Source: Pseudomonadota bacterium
GTDB taxonomy: Bacteria; Myxococcota_A; Polyangia; GCA-2747355
Direction of reading: 5' to 3'
Assembly: GCA_016711215.1 (NCBI GenBank)
Contig: JADJTL010000001.1
Span: 864,001-928,000 of the forward strand
DNA: 64,000 nt
Shown here: in pieces, positions 28,218 through 37,645 of the stretch
How the letters are laid out: every line of letters begins with the position of its first letter
Numbering within the stretch: position 1 is the first letter of the stretch
Notes under the pieces: generated by a model
What the model was told of the DNA's origin: nothing
Databases searched by the model: none
What the model saw: the letters and a program-made list of their open reading frames with translations, nothing else
Position numbers and translations under genes: made by a program

Positions 28218-28774
28218 GGCCCCGGCAGGGGGGCCCCTCGGAGCAGGCGCTCGCGCAGGTCGCTGCGTGGTTCCAGCGCCCCGAGGAAGGCCGTCGTCAC
28301 CACCTGGCTGTGGCGGTGGCGGTCGTCGGGGAGGCTGAGGCAGAGTTGCGTCGTTTCCAGCACGCAGCCCGCGCCGCGCGCCCCGAGGTGCTCGACGAGG
28401 TCCTTGGCGATGGCCGCGGTGGCCTGCTCCTGCAGGGTCAGGCGCTGGGTGTGGCAGGCCACGAGTTGCCCCAGCCGTCCCAGCCCGGCCAGCCGATCGC
28501 CCGGCAGGTAGACCACATGCGCGCGGCCGAAGAAGGGCACGAGGTGGTGCGGACAGAGGCCGTGACAGGACAGGTCGAAGGCGAAGACGGCGTCGGCGCC
28601 GGCGACTGCCGGCAGCGTCTCAGCGAGGATCGTCGCCGGATCGGCCTGATAGCCCGCCAGCAGGTCGCGGCGCCAGAGCTCGCTGACCGCGCGCGGCGTG
28701 TCGAGCAGCTCGGCGCTCTGCGGGTCAAGACCGGCAGCGCGGAGCAGCTCGCGGATGGCGTGTTCGAGGGTCAT
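28196..28774 (-). CDS. folE: GTP cyclohydrolase I
   Basis: 192 aa. Zinc ligands are at GLCPHHLVPF (Cys and His) and QLCL (Cys); the QEQATAAIAKDLVEHLG helix and the SQVVTTAFLG block are present. Converts GTP to dihydroneopterin triphosphate for folate synthesis. The C-terminal 20 residues are Arg/Pro-rich and less conserved. It is convergent with ribA, with 22 bases of overlap, placing the two GTP-consuming entry enzymes of pterin and flavin synthesis tail to tail. Confidence 0.93.
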   Translation of the reverse strand: MTLEHAIRELLRAAGLDPQSAELLDTPRAVSELWRRDLLAGYQADPATILAETLPAVAGADAVFAFDLSCHGLCPHHLVPFFGRAHVVYLPGDRLAGLGRLGQLVACHTQRLTLQEQATAAIAKDLVEHLGARGAGCVLETTQLCLSLPDDRHRHSQVVTTAFLGALEPRSDLRERLLRGAPLPGPQAPSRP

Positions 28775-28791
28775 GCCGCGCAGGCTCGCCG

Positions 28792-29259
28792 CTAGAACGC
28801 CGCGCGCTCGACCGTGCCCGAAAACGTGCCGTTGAGGGTGCCCCCACCGGCGAAGATCGCGAAGAACTCACCGGCCGCGTGTTGGCCCGGGTTGCCTAGC
28901 GTATCGAAGACGATGCTGCCGCGCTCCACCTGCGGAAAGGCTGCGCCCGAGATCACGATATGCTCGACGGTGCCCTCCTGCGCCACGAGGTCGACGCTGA
29001 CCCCGGCCTCGAGCGGAAAGGGCACCACCACCTTGATCGGCTTCTCGAACTGCGCCGGATCCGAGCGAGGGATCGTGCGCAGGTACTCGACGACCATCGC
29101 CGTCGGCTGGCCGCCGCTCTCCTGGCGCTGAATCACGACACGATCGTAGGAGAGCTGGTACTCGTTGACGAAGGTGCCGCTCAGCTCGCCCTCGCTGCCG
29201 CAGGCGAGCGCGCCGGCAGCGAGCAGCAGCGTGGCGACGATGTTCCAGCTTCGCTTCAC
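28792..29259 (-). CDS. small lipoprotein, unknown
   Basis: 155 aa from GTG 29259, which overlaps the stop of the upstream lipoprotein gene (GTGA). The signal peptide MKRSWNIVATLLLAAGALAC ends in a lipobox, so the mature protein starts at Cys20. The rest is a beta-rich region without a recognised domain. Coupled translation suggests that it acts with the larger lipoprotein encoded just upstream. Confidence 0.8.
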   Translation of the reverse strand: MKRSWNIVATLLLAAGALACGSEGELSGTFVNEYQLSYDRVVIQRQESGGQPTAMVVEYLRTIPRSDPAQFEKPIKVVVPFPLEAGVSVDLVAQEGTVEHIVISGAAFPQVERGSIVFDTLGNPGQHAAGEFFAIFAGGGTLNGTFSGTVERAAF

Positions 29260-30635
29260 TTCCAGACTCCATGCGCCACCTTGGCGCCGCTGAGAAACGC
29301 GTTGCCCTCGTTGCGGAGACCGACGCATTCGTAGGCCACCATCGGCTCGTTGTTCGGCGCGAAGGCCAGCGAGGTGTAGCGGCCGCAGAGCTGCTCGCCG
29401 CCGTCGTCGACGACCCAGGTGCGCCACTCGCCGCCGAGCCGATAGGCTAGCATCACGGCGTCGTTATCCGGTTCACACTGCGTCGCGCCGGCGCGGGAGC
29501 AGCGGTAGTAGCTGATGGCGGGGTTGCCGGCGGCGTCGAAGGCGAGCGACGAGTAGAGCCCGTGCTGCGTCGTGCTGAGGTCGACCAGCTCGGGGCTGCT
29601 CCAGCCCTCGAGGTCGCTCGACTCGATGTAGCGCAGCGACTTGTCGCGCGAATCGAAGTAGGCGATCGCGTAGCGCCCCCGGCCGTCGCTCGCCAGGCTG
29701 GGCCGCTCCTCGATGCCCCCGGCTACGAGCAAGCGCGGTTCCGTCCAGCCGCTGCTCTCGCGCACGGCGATCCGCAGGCCGTGACGCGCCGGGGATTGCG
29801 CCACCAGGTTAGCGGCCAGCGCGACGGCACGGCAGTCGGGCGCTGGCGTGAAGAGCATCGTGGCGTACATCCCATCGCCATAGCCTTGGCTATTCAGGTC
29901 GAGGCCGCCGACGTCTTCGCCGCCGTCGTAGCGCCATTCGGCGCGGGCGTTGCCGTCCTGCTCGTAGTAGCCGAAGTGGACGTCGCGATAGGTCGCGTGG
30001 ACCTCTCCGGCGCAGTCGACGGCGAGCGTGGTCCAATGCCCCACGGTATCGCCTGTGGAGCCCGCGGCGGAGAAGGTGCGTTTGCTCCAGGTCGCGCCCT
30101 GGTCGGCGGACTGCGAGGCGACGGCGTCCGAGCTGTCGCAGCCGCGCTGGCTCGGCGCGCCGCCGAGATAGCCGACATTCGGTCGCCCCTGATGGTCGAA
30201 GACCAGCGAGAGCCCGTGGGTCGGTCCGATCGTCTGGTCGACCTTGACGGCGGGCTGCCAGCTCGTGCCATCGAAGCGCGCATACATCACGTCCTGCGCG
30301 GGACGCTGGCGGTCGACGAAGCCCGAGCCGAGCGCCGAGGGCGGGCAGCTCACCGTGGGCTCATTCTCGACTGGGACCTTGCGGAAGTAGGCCAGGCCGA
30401 GCTCAGTGCCATGCGCGGCGAGCGCGCCCTGAATCCCTGCATTGTCGGCGTCGATCACCAGGCGCGAGACGAAGCTGAGGGTCGCGCCGGCCGGTGGGCC
30501 GCCGTCGGCGGTGCCGCCGTCGCTGCGCAGTCGGGCATCACGCCGGAGCGGGTCGCCGCTGTCGCTGCAGCCCAGCAGGGCGAGCATGACCAGCAGCGCG
30601 ATTGAACGCGGTTCAGCGGTGGAGACGAAACGCAT
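29256..30635 (-). CDS. lipoprotein with sialidase/BNR-like repeats
   Basis: 459 aa. The signal ends in the lipobox LALLGC (about residue 23), then an Asp/Gly-rich linker. The body contains repeated blocks with the pattern hydrophobic-DxxGxPxVxY (for example FDHQGRPNVGYLGG, SDGRGRYAIAYFDS, FDAAGNPAISYYRC, APNNEPMVAYEC), typical of beta-propeller proteins such as the exo-alpha-sialidase-like family. The blades appear to lack a clear sialidase active site, so a binding role is more likely. Faces the periplasm or the cell surface. Confidence 0.82.
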   Translation of the reverse strand: MRFVSTAEPRSIALLVMLALLGCSDSGDPLRRDARLRSDGGTADGGPPAGATLSFVSRLVIDADNAGIQGALAAHGTELGLAYFRKVPVENEPTVSCPPSALGSGFVDRQRPAQDVMYARFDGTSWQPAVKVDQTIGPTHGLSLVFDHQGRPNVGYLGGAPSQRGCDSSDAVASQSADQGATWSKRTFSAAGSTGDTVGHWTTLAVDCAGEVHATYRDVHFGYYEQDGNARAEWRYDGGEDVGGLDLNSQGYGDGMYATMLFTPAPDCRAVALAANLVAQSPARHGLRIAVRESSGWTEPRLLVAGGIEERPSLASDGRGRYAIAYFDSRDKSLRYIESSDLEGWSSPELVDLSTTQHGLYSSLAFDAAGNPAISYYRCSRAGATQCEPDNDAVMLAYRLGGEWRTWVVDDGGEQLCGRYTSLAFAPNNEPMVAYECVGLRNEGNAFLSGAKVAHGVWK

Positions 30636-30665
30636 GGATCCCTCCCTGATTGACGGCCCCCGCGC

Positions 30666-32825
30666 TCAGGGCGCGTAACAGACGCCGCTGGTGACCTGAG
30701 TGGCGCAGGGCGGCACTGGGCAGCCGTCAGCCCCGATCTTGACGAGCCTCACGCGGTAGCGGCAGCTCCAGGACCAGCTATTGTGCAGCAGATCGGAGAC
30801 GTAGAGCCGCAGGGTGTCCGCGCTGCCGGAGGCGCCGCCGCCGGGCGGTCGCAGCAGCACCCGGCAGCCGGCCCCGGCGAGGTGACTGAAGTGCTGCTGG
30901 CCGGGCGTGCCCGCGGCGAGCTGGAAGTCGCCCCCGCCTTCGCCGGTGCTGATGACGAAGTTAAACTGCAGCCCGTTGCCCGACGCGCCGCCCGCCGGAC
31001 AAGTTCCGACTGTCTCGTAGTCAGCGCCGAGCATACAGGTCGCGCCCTTGCAGGGGTTGTCGAAGGTGTAGCTATCCTCGTCGTGCTCGTAAGCGATGCT
31101 GCCCTCGACCCAGGCCCCGGTGCCGACGAGGTCGCCCTTGGCCTTGGCGCGGTCCCGCGACCCGGAGGCGAAGAGCCGGCCGACCTTCCCCGCGTCGAGC
31201 TCCGTGCCGTCGAGCTGGGGCTCCTCGCTGGCGGAGGTGATCAGGCGCGGGTAATAGCCGTTGTCGGTCGCGCCGTCCGGATCCATGCAGACCTTGACCG
31301 TCAGCGTGTAGGTGGCGTCGTAGTCCCACTCGTCGCCGAGGAAGTCGGCGACGCGCAGATACCAGGGCCCCGGATGGAACATCGGCTGCGCCGTCAGCAC
31401 GGTCGCGCCGTTGTCGGCCCGACGCGCGAACTGCTGCGCGGCGCAATGCGCCCCCGGCACGCAGAGCACGGCGCCCGCGCAGCGCTTCTCGGTGGCGCAG
31501 GTGGCCGTCGGCGCGGCCTGACAGAGCGTGTCGTTGCAGAAGACCTCCGTCTTCGGAATGCAGCTGAAGCTGCTGTCGGTGCAGTCGAGCGCGTCGGCAC
31601 AGGAGCGCGCCGCAGGCTCGGCGAGCACGCGACAGCATTCGTCCTTACTGCAAGACGTCGCCTCGTGGGCGAAGAGCAGCGCCAGGCTGCTATCGACGAC
31701 GGTGGCGCGATCGAAGGCGAGCTTGACCTCCATCACGGCAGGGTTGGCGACGCTGAGGTTGGCGGGGGCGTCGATGCGGTAGTAGTCGACGTCCGCGAGC
31801 GAGGCCAGTCGACCCTGCACGCTCAGCTCCAGCGGCGCCGTGCAGGCCTGACCGGTGAAGCTGCCGATCGTCCGCGCCGTGCCGAGGCCCTGACCACCTG
31901 GATGGTCGTTGCGCGTGCCGCGATCGTTGGCATCGGGCTCTGGGCGCGCGGCGACGCGCAGCGTATAGGGCGTGGCCACGTCGCTGTCGTTGCTCTCGGC
32001 GTCCTCGACGGCGACGTAGTAGGTCCCGGCGCTGGGCACCGCGTAGATCGTGCTCAGGTCGGTGGGGGCCCGCGAGCCGTCGGGGTTGCTGTCGCTGGCG
32101 ACCTCGACCAACCGGCCGCCCTCGAGGCGGTAGACCGTATGCTTGTAGTCGACGGGCGTCGGCGCCGCCGTCGTCAGCGCGACGTCGAGGAGCTGGTCGG
32201 CGGCCACGTTGACCTTGTAGAAGTCCCGGTCCCCCGTGCAGGAGATCCGACCGCTGTTGCTCGCGCCGACCGTCGTGGCCTTGGCCTCGTCGTCGTTGGG
32301 CTCCTGGCTGTCGGGGTCGGCCTCCGTGCTGTAGCTGAGCCTGTAGCTGTTCTTCTCGTCCCGGGCGTCATTGCCCTGGTCGAGCACCTGCAGGTAGTAG
32401 CTGCCGGGCGCGAGACAGTGCAGCGCGTTGAAGGCGTTGTTCTGGCCCTCGGGGGCGCGGGCGACCACCGTGTTGGCGTCTTTCAGCACGAGGTAGGTCA
32501 GGTTGATCGGCGAGACCGGCGCGGAGAGCTGGAGCTTGACGCGCAGCAGCTGCTTACCGGCTGGAACCTCGATCCGGTAGTAGTCATTGTCCAGCCGCGG
32601 GCAGATGTAGTTGACGGTCTCGTCGCCCTCCGCCAGCGTATGGGCGGTGTCGAGGTTGATCATGCGATCGACGCCATCCGGGCACGATCCCTGGCCACCA
32701 CCACCGTCGTCGCCGCCGCCACCACCGCCGTTATTTTCGCTGCAGCCGACCATTGCGGTGGCGAACTGAAGCGTTAGCGCCAGCAGCGCTGCCAGGCCGA
32801 GCCCATACGATGCACGCTTGATCAT
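30666..32825 (-). CDS. lipoprotein with PPC-type beta-sandwich domains
   Basis: 719 aa. A lipoprotein signal (TAMVGCSENN) is followed by a poly-Gly/Asp linker. Several domains of about 110 residues have the bacterial pre-peptidase C-terminal (PPC) pattern: a DxDYYRIEVPAGK-type strand, a turn and SYYLQVLDQG or TYYVAVEDAES. A Cys-rich insertion occurs at about residues 395-470. No protease domain is present, so it is probably a secreted structural or binding protein rather than an enzyme precursor. It stands 30 nt from the propeller lipoprotein gene in the same direction and likely belongs to one transcript. Confidence 0.82.
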   Translation of the reverse strand: MIKRASYGLGLAALLALTLQFATAMVGCSENNGGGGGGDDGGGGQGSCPDGVDRMINLDTAHTLAEGDETVNYICPRLDNDYYRIEVPAGKQLLRVKLQLSAPVSPINLTYLVLKDANTVVARAPEGQNNAFNALHCLAPGSYYLQVLDQGNDARDEKNSYRLSYSTEADPDSQEPNDDEAKATTVGASNSGRISCTGDRDFYKVNVAADQLLDVALTTAAPTPVDYKHTVYRLEGGRLVEVASDSNPDGSRAPTDLSTIYAVPSAGTYYVAVEDAESNDSDVATPYTLRVAARPEPDANDRGTRNDHPGGQGLGTARTIGSFTGQACTAPLELSVQGRLASLADVDYYRIDAPANLSVANPAVMEVKLAFDRATVVDSSLALLFAHEATSCSKDECCRVLAEPAARSCADALDCTDSSFSCIPKTEVFCNDTLCQAAPTATCATEKRCAGAVLCVPGAHCAAQQFARRADNGATVLTAQPMFHPGPWYLRVADFLGDEWDYDATYTLTVKVCMDPDGATDNGYYPRLITSASEEPQLDGTELDAGKVGRLFASGSRDRAKAKGDLVGTGAWVEGSIAYEHDEDSYTFDNPCKGATCMLGADYETVGTCPAGGASGNGLQFNFVISTGEGGGDFQLAAGTPGQQHFSHLAGAGCRVLLRPPGGGASGSADTLRLYVSDLLHNSWSWSCRYRVRLVKIGADGCPVPPCATQVTSGVCYAP

Positions 32826-32974
32826 CAGGTCCTCGTGCAGCGCGACGCTCGCGGCGCGCTGGTGATTTCCGCGCTCGCGCCAGCCCAGAGGCGGCGCGGG
32901 CGCGAGCCGAGCCGAAACTACGCCTCTCGTCTACCGCGGCGCCGCCCCGAGTGGCGAGGGCAATGATGGCGACG

Positions 32975-35347
32975 CTAGGGCGCGGGGCACGCCAGATCCT
33001 GCGCGGGGCAGACGCAGTCCTTCGCCGCGTCGAAGAGGCGCGGATCCTTCCACGCCGACTCCGGTACGCGAATCTGGCCGTTTGGCGGCAGCTTGGCGCC
33101 TGTCTGCGCGTCGTAGCGCGCGCGCACGCAGGCGATGCTGAAGACGCCATAGTCCTTCGGGTTGTCGAAGGGGACCTGGCCAAAGGCGATCTGTAGGGTA
33201 TTCCAGCCGTCCTGGCTGACGCCGCGTGGGTCGACGAGGGTGATGTTCTCGGCCGTCCAGTCATAGCAGGTGACGTGGCGCTGCCAGGTGCAGATCGGTT
33301 GATCGCCGGCCAACGCGCGCTGGGTCTCGCAGCGCTGGCTGCCAACGCAGTGACTGCTCTGACAGCGCTCGCCGCGCAAGGTGCACTCCCCGTCGGCGCT
33401 GCAGGCGGTCAGCGAGCTGCAGTCCCCCACGGCGCTGCAGCGGCAGAAGCCATCGCCGCAGTCGCGCCCCTGGGGACAGTCGGCATCCGCGCTGCAGCGC
33501 GTCGGCTCTTGCTCGATGCCCGTGCCCGTGCGCTGGATGTCGTAGCGGTAGCCGATCCGCGAGCGGTGGGCGGCGTCATCGCTGCGGGGATCGCTGTGCA
33601 GGCGCAGCTCGTCGCCGTTGGGCATCCCATCGAAGTCGAGGTCGTCGAGGGTGTCGTCGGCCACCGGATTGGTGCCGAAGCGGACCTCGACGTTATCCGG
33701 GATACCGTCGGCGTCGCTGTCGAAGAGATCGCGGCTCGTGCCGAGAAAGCGCTCCTCGCAGTCATGCAGCCCGTCGCCGTCGGAATCGTCGGGCACGCCA
33801 TCGCCGTCGAGATCGCTGGCGGCCGCGTTGCAATCGGCGTCGCCAGGGTTGAGTGCGTCCGCCCCCGAGGAGCGAAAGAAGTGCTCGAGCGCGTCGCCGA
33901 AGCCATCGCCGTCGCTGTCGCCCGAATAGACCTTGGTGCCAATCGTGCGCTCGAGCTCGTCGTCCAGGCCGTCGCCGTCGCTGTCGGTGACCGTCGTCGT
34001 CGCCGTCGGTCGGCCGTTGAGGTTGCTGGCGATCAGGTTCTTGAGGCGGAAGACGCGGCGCAGCGTCGAGAAATCGACGTGGAGGAAGTTGATCTCCTCG
34101 CCGTTGAGGAAGTTGCGGAAGGTGCCCTGGCCGACGTCCGCCATCTGCTTCAGCAGCGCGATCGCCTGATCCTGAAAGACGCCCGTCGTCGTCTGGCTGG
34201 CGAGGTAGGCGGTGTGCAGCTTGAGATCGCCGATCGGATAGAGCGCCTTGAGGCTCATGATGTCGTTGACGCGCCGCAGAATGCCGGTGGGGACGTTGTA
34301 CTGCGGGTAGCGGCCGGCGTACTGGGCCTGATCGCCGAGCAGCTCACGGATGATCTCCGGCGGCACGTCGCCCCAATCCTCGCGGTCGTTGATCCGCGGA
34401 TCGGGCTGCCCGTCGGAGAGGAAGATCACGACATAGCGGCTGCGGTTCAGCGCGCCCGTGTTGTTGCGGCGCATCTCGGCCATGTCGCGCGAGAGCAGCT
34501 GGAAGGCCTCCGAGAGCGCGCCCTCGTAGTCGGTGACGGAGCCGCCGTTGTTGATCTGCGGCAAAGCGGTCAGCAGCTCGCGCGGATCCTCGGCGAAGCC
34601 CGGCTGGCCGTTGGGCAGGCGCGTGACCACCTGCTTGGCCGAGCCGAAGCGCTCGATCGCGAAGGCCACGCCGGGGTCGATCTGCGCGGCGCAGACGCCG
34701 TTGACGCAGCCGGTGCCTGGCGTCGGGCAGTCGGCGCAGGCGGTCTCACCGGGGCCGCAGCCGGCCTTGGCGACGTCGCAGAGCGGCAGGCAGACGCCGT
34801 TGGTGCTGGTCGGCGCCGGGCAGCGGCGCAGGCTGCCACATTCCTTGGCGTCGGTGCCGATCGGGCAGCAGTCGGGGCCAACGCACATCGCCGGCCCAGC
34901 GCCCGTGCAGGCCGGGCAGAGCGTGCTGCCCTTGCCGCAGCTCGGCTCGCCGGTGTTGCAGTAGAAGGGCGAGTAACGCACGCCGAGGTTGATGAACTGG
35001 GTGATCACCTGGCGCACGGCGCGGCTGCGCCCCGTGGCCTGCGTGGGGTCGACGACCGTCGTCTCGCCGTAGCGCGGTTCGGGCGTGGTGCGGCCCGGGT
35101 CGTTGACGTTCATGCTCTGCGAGGTGTCGATGATGAAGAGCACCTTGAGCGGGAACTCGAGCTCGGCGGGGTCGGCGGTGCAGACATGCCCGGCCAGGCG
35201 CAGCTTGTTGTCGAAGGGCGGCGGCGGCGCCTCCGTGATCAGGTTGAGCGCGACGTCCGTGCAGCCGACGGTTAGGCTCGCGCCCAGCGTCAGGACGGCC
35301 AGCAGCACGTGGGACCGCCCGCCGCAGCAGCTCGTGCCGTGCCTCAT
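32975..35347 (-). CDS. VWA-TSP3 lipoprotein, Cys-rich
   Basis: 790 aa from ATG 35347, which overlaps the stop of the paralogous gene before it (ATGA). The signal ends in TVGC, a lipobox. A von Willebrand A domain (about 60-400) has a DTSQS metal (MIDAS) motif and VVIFLSDGQPD; a Cys-rich insertion of about 20 Cys sits inside it. A run of Asp-rich TSP3-like calcium repeats follows (about 440-650, pattern DxDGDGxxD), then more Cys-rich segments. A surface calcium-dependent adhesion role is the usual guess for this architecture; no ligand is known. Confidence 0.88.
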   Translation of the reverse strand: MRHGTSCCGGRSHVLLAVLTLGASLTVGCTDVALNLITEAPPPPFDNKLRLAGHVCTADPAELEFPLKVLFIIDTSQSMNVNDPGRTTPEPRYGETTVVDPTQATGRSRAVRQVITQFINLGVRYSPFYCNTGEPSCGKGSTLCPACTGAGPAMCVGPDCCPIGTDAKECGSLRRCPAPTSTNGVCLPLCDVAKAGCGPGETACADCPTPGTGCVNGVCAAQIDPGVAFAIERFGSAKQVVTRLPNGQPGFAEDPRELLTALPQINNGGSVTDYEGALSEAFQLLSRDMAEMRRNNTGALNRSRYVVIFLSDGQPDPRINDREDWGDVPPEIIRELLGDQAQYAGRYPQYNVPTGILRRVNDIMSLKALYPIGDLKLHTAYLASQTTTGVFQDQAIALLKQMADVGQGTFRNFLNGEEINFLHVDFSTLRRVFRLKNLIASNLNGRPTATTTVTDSDGDGLDDELERTIGTKVYSGDSDGDGFGDALEHFFRSSGADALNPGDADCNAAASDLDGDGVPDDSDGDGLHDCEERFLGTSRDLFDSDADGIPDNVEVRFGTNPVADDTLDDLDFDGMPNGDELRLHSDPRSDDAAHRSRIGYRYDIQRTGTGIEQEPTRCSADADCPQGRDCGDGFCRCSAVGDCSSLTACSADGECTLRGERCQSSHCVGSQRCETQRALAGDQPICTWQRHVTCYDWTAENITLVDPRGVSQDGWNTLQIAFGQVPFDNPKDYGVFSIACVRARYDAQTGAKLPPNGQIRVPESAWKDPRLFDAAKDCVCPAQDLACPAP

Positions 35348-37305
35348 GGCAGCTCCACGCCAACGCAGGGGTCGAGCTTGCGGTCGCGCTGCGCCGCGGC
35401 GCGGCGCGTGGTCAACTCGCCAAGATCGTAGAAGTCGTCGACGGTCAGCGTGACCTTGCCGGTGGCTGGGCTCTTGAAGCCGCAGGCCTGTTCCTTGCCG
35501 TCGTCGGCGGTGCAGGTCTGGCGCACGTACTGCGCCCGCACGCAAGCGCCCTTGTAGCTGCCGAAGTCGCGCGGGTCGTCGGCGGGGCCCTCTCCGAAGA
35601 GCAGCGTGACCTCGTTGTAGCCGATGGTGCCGGCCGCCGCGCGCTGTGCGGTGCTGACCAGGCGCAGGCGCCGCACGGCGAAGTCGAGGCAGCTCCGTCG
35701 GTCGACCCGCTCGGCCTCCTCCTCGCGGTCATAGATGTAGCGGAAGTTGGCCTGGATCTCGGGGTCGGCCTGCGTCGGCGACGAATGGGTCTTGATCTCC
35801 TCGTCGTTGCGCTTGCCGTCGAAGTCGCTGTCGTCCTTGGCGTCGGCGACGATTGGATCGGTGCCGAAGGCGAACTCGACGCCGTCCGGGATGCGGTCGC
35901 GGTCCGAGTCGACGAGCTTGGGATCGGTGCCGAGGATCGCCTCTTCGCAGTCCAGTAGGCCATCGCCGTCGCGGTCGATGCGCTCGCTCGCCGTGCAGCG
36001 ACGCACCGGCAGGGCTGGGTCGTTGGGGTCGAAGCCACTCTTGAGGCGATCGAGCTCGAACTTGTCGTTGTAACCGTCGCCGTCGCTGTCGCGCTCGCGG
36101 TCGTTCGTCTTGGCCTCGAACTCGCGCCCGTCGTCCACGCCATCGCCGTCGGTGTCGACGAGCAGCGAGGTCAGCCCCGGGAGGGCGTTGTCGCTGCTGG
36201 CGATGAAGCTGGTCATGCCGAAGGGCCGCGAGACCGACGAGTAGTTGATGTCGAGGAAATCGATCTTCTGGCCGGCGTTGAAGCTGCGGTAGAAGCCGCC
36301 GCCGGCGATCGCCATCGTCTTCAGCAGCTCCTCGCTCTTGGCCTTGTCGATCGCGAAGATGTCGAGCACGGCCTGCGGGAGGCTGTCGATGAAGAGGAAG
36401 GCGGTATGCAGCCGCAGCTCGCCGGCGTTGTACTGCTGGCCGAGGGCGACGATCTCGTTGACCTTGCGCACGAGATCCTCACCGGAGTTGTAGGATTGGC
36501 ACTGCTCGGTCATCGCCGGATACCACTCGCGCATCTTGGCGCAGAGCTCCGGGTTGGCGTTGAAGTTGTCGCACCACTCCTCGCGCGGCACGTCGCACCA
36601 GCTATCGACGATGATCCCGACGTTGACCGTGTCGTTGCCGCAGCCCTTCTGGCAGACAGGGTCGGGGGCGCCGTCCGAGAGGAAGATCAGCACGTACTTA
36701 GTGCGCGCGCGCTCCACGGGATCCGTCTCGACGAGGTCCTTCTCGAGCACCTGGTAGGCCGTGCTCAGCGCGCCCTGATAGTCCGTGGTGATGTCGGCCT
36801 GGCCGAGGCCGGCCGCCGCCTGGTTCAGCACGGAGGCGTCGTTGGTGAAGCCGCCGCCCGTGGCAGTGGACGAGCCATTGACGGTAATCCGGCCGTTGAA
36901 GCGGATGATCGCGAAGGACACCGCCGGGTTGTTGCGGAAGCGGTCGACGACCCGCTGCACGGCGGCCTGCCGCCCGGGATTCTGGGCGCCGGCGCAGAGC
37001 GTCGCGCACTGCGCCGGTGGTAGGCCGTAGCCATCGGGGGCGGGCTGCGGGCAGAGCGTGCTGCAGCCCGAGGCCGTGGCGTCGGAGGGGTCGGTGAACT
37101 GCATCGACCCCGAGCTGTCGACGATGAACATGATCTTGACGGGGAAGACCTGCTCGTTGGGCGGCGAGGTGCAGACGCGCCCCTCGATATCGAGCCGGTC
37201 ATCCACCAGGTCGGCGACCTGATGGCTAATGGGTTGCAGCCCCGCCTCGCTACAAGCGGCGCCACAGAGCAGCAGGACTCCCATGGCCCAGCGTCCTAGG
37301 TTCAT
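35344..37305 (-). CDS. VWA-TSP3 lipoprotein
   Basis: 653 aa. Signal with lipobox LLLCGAAC, then a VWA domain with intact DSSGSM MIDAS and LIFLSDGAPD, then TSP3-like Asp-rich repeats (about 385-530; DTDGDGVDDG, DSDGDGYND, DRDGDGLLD). It is a shorter paralogue of the following gene without the large Cys-rich insertion, and the pair overlap by four bases, so they are likely made in equal amounts and may work together. Confidence 0.9.
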   Translation of the reverse strand: MNLGRWAMGVLLLCGAACSEAGLQPISHQVADLVDDRLDIEGRVCTSPPNEQVFPVKIMFIVDSSGSMQFTDPSDATASGCSTLCPQPAPDGYGLPPAQCATLCAGAQNPGRQAAVQRVVDRFRNNPAVSFAIIRFNGRITVNGSSTATGGGFTNDASVLNQAAAGLGQADITTDYQGALSTAYQVLEKDLVETDPVERARTKYVLIFLSDGAPDPVCQKGCGNDTVNVGIIVDSWCDVPREEWCDNFNANPELCAKMREWYPAMTEQCQSYNSGEDLVRKVNEIVALGQQYNAGELRLHTAFLFIDSLPQAVLDIFAIDKAKSEELLKTMAIAGGGFYRSFNAGQKIDFLDINYSSVSRPFGMTSFIASSDNALPGLTSLLVDTDGDGVDDGREFEAKTNDRERDSDGDGYNDKFELDRLKSGFDPNDPALPVRRCTASERIDRDGDGLLDCEEAILGTDPKLVDSDRDRIPDGVEFAFGTDPIVADAKDDSDFDGKRNDEEIKTHSSPTQADPEIQANFRYIYDREEEAERVDRRSCLDFAVRRLRLVSTAQRAAAGTIGYNEVTLLFGEGPADDPRDFGSYKGACVRAQYVRQTCTADDGKEQACGFKSPATGKVTLTVDDFYDLGELTTRRAAAQRDRKLDPCVGVELP

Positions 37306-37444
37306 CGCGCTTCTCCATGCTCACCTTCACCGCCGCGCCGCCGCGCCCGGGCGGAGGCCGGGCCGGGGGACGAGGCGGTGGCTGAGCTGAGTGGGAGCTG
37401 TTCGGCTCCCGGTGAGTATAGACGAGAATCGCTGCGCTGCCGAC

Positions 37445-37519
37445 GTTGCTCGGCCGTGTGTTGCTCGGCCGTGTGTTGCTCGGCCGTGTGTTGCTCGGCT
37501 GCGTGTTGCTCGGCCGTGG
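37445..37519. repeat. 15-nt tandem repeat, five units
   Basis: Five back-to-back copies of GTTGCTCGGCCGTGT (the fourth and fifth with one to two changes) in the 340-nt gap (37306-37645) between two surface-protein genes. Read on the minus strand it would give a TAEQH peptide repeat, but the frame containing it has no other gene-like features. Otherwise this gap holds only the hairpin listed next. Confidence 0.92.
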
Positions 37520-37578
37520 CGCCGGAGCGCGGGCGACCGGGCCGCGGGAGCGAGCGCAGGGGTCGGGCTTGAGCGAGG

Positions 37579-37605
37579 GCTTCCGGGCCCGCAGGGCCCG
37601 GAAGC
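37579..37605 (-). terminator. GC-rich hairpin after TSP3 copy 1
   Basis: Perfect 12-bp inverted repeat (GCTTCCGGGCCC / GGGCCCGGAAGC) with a 3-nt loop, 41 nt past the stop of the first TSP3 gene. There is no T-run after it in the direction of transcription, so termination would not be of the classical intrinsic type; it may stabilise the mRNA end. A near copy follows the second TSP3 gene. Confidence 0.5.
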
Positions 37606-37645
37606 TGCGGAGCGTGGGCTGGTGAGCCGAGGGACACTCGCTGCT

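Noticed and set aside
30783..35275. two plus-strand frames of about 660 residues
   Set aside because: Antisense to the PPC lipoprotein and VWA-TSP3 lipoprotein; Ala/Gly/Val/Arg-rich without domains.
37445..37519. possible CRISPR array
   Set aside because: Units are contiguous without spacers and only 15 nt long.
37302..37637. minus-strand frame with AEQHT peptide repeats
   Set aside because: Product of the 15-nt tandem repeat; rest is low complexity and no ribosome-binding site is evident.
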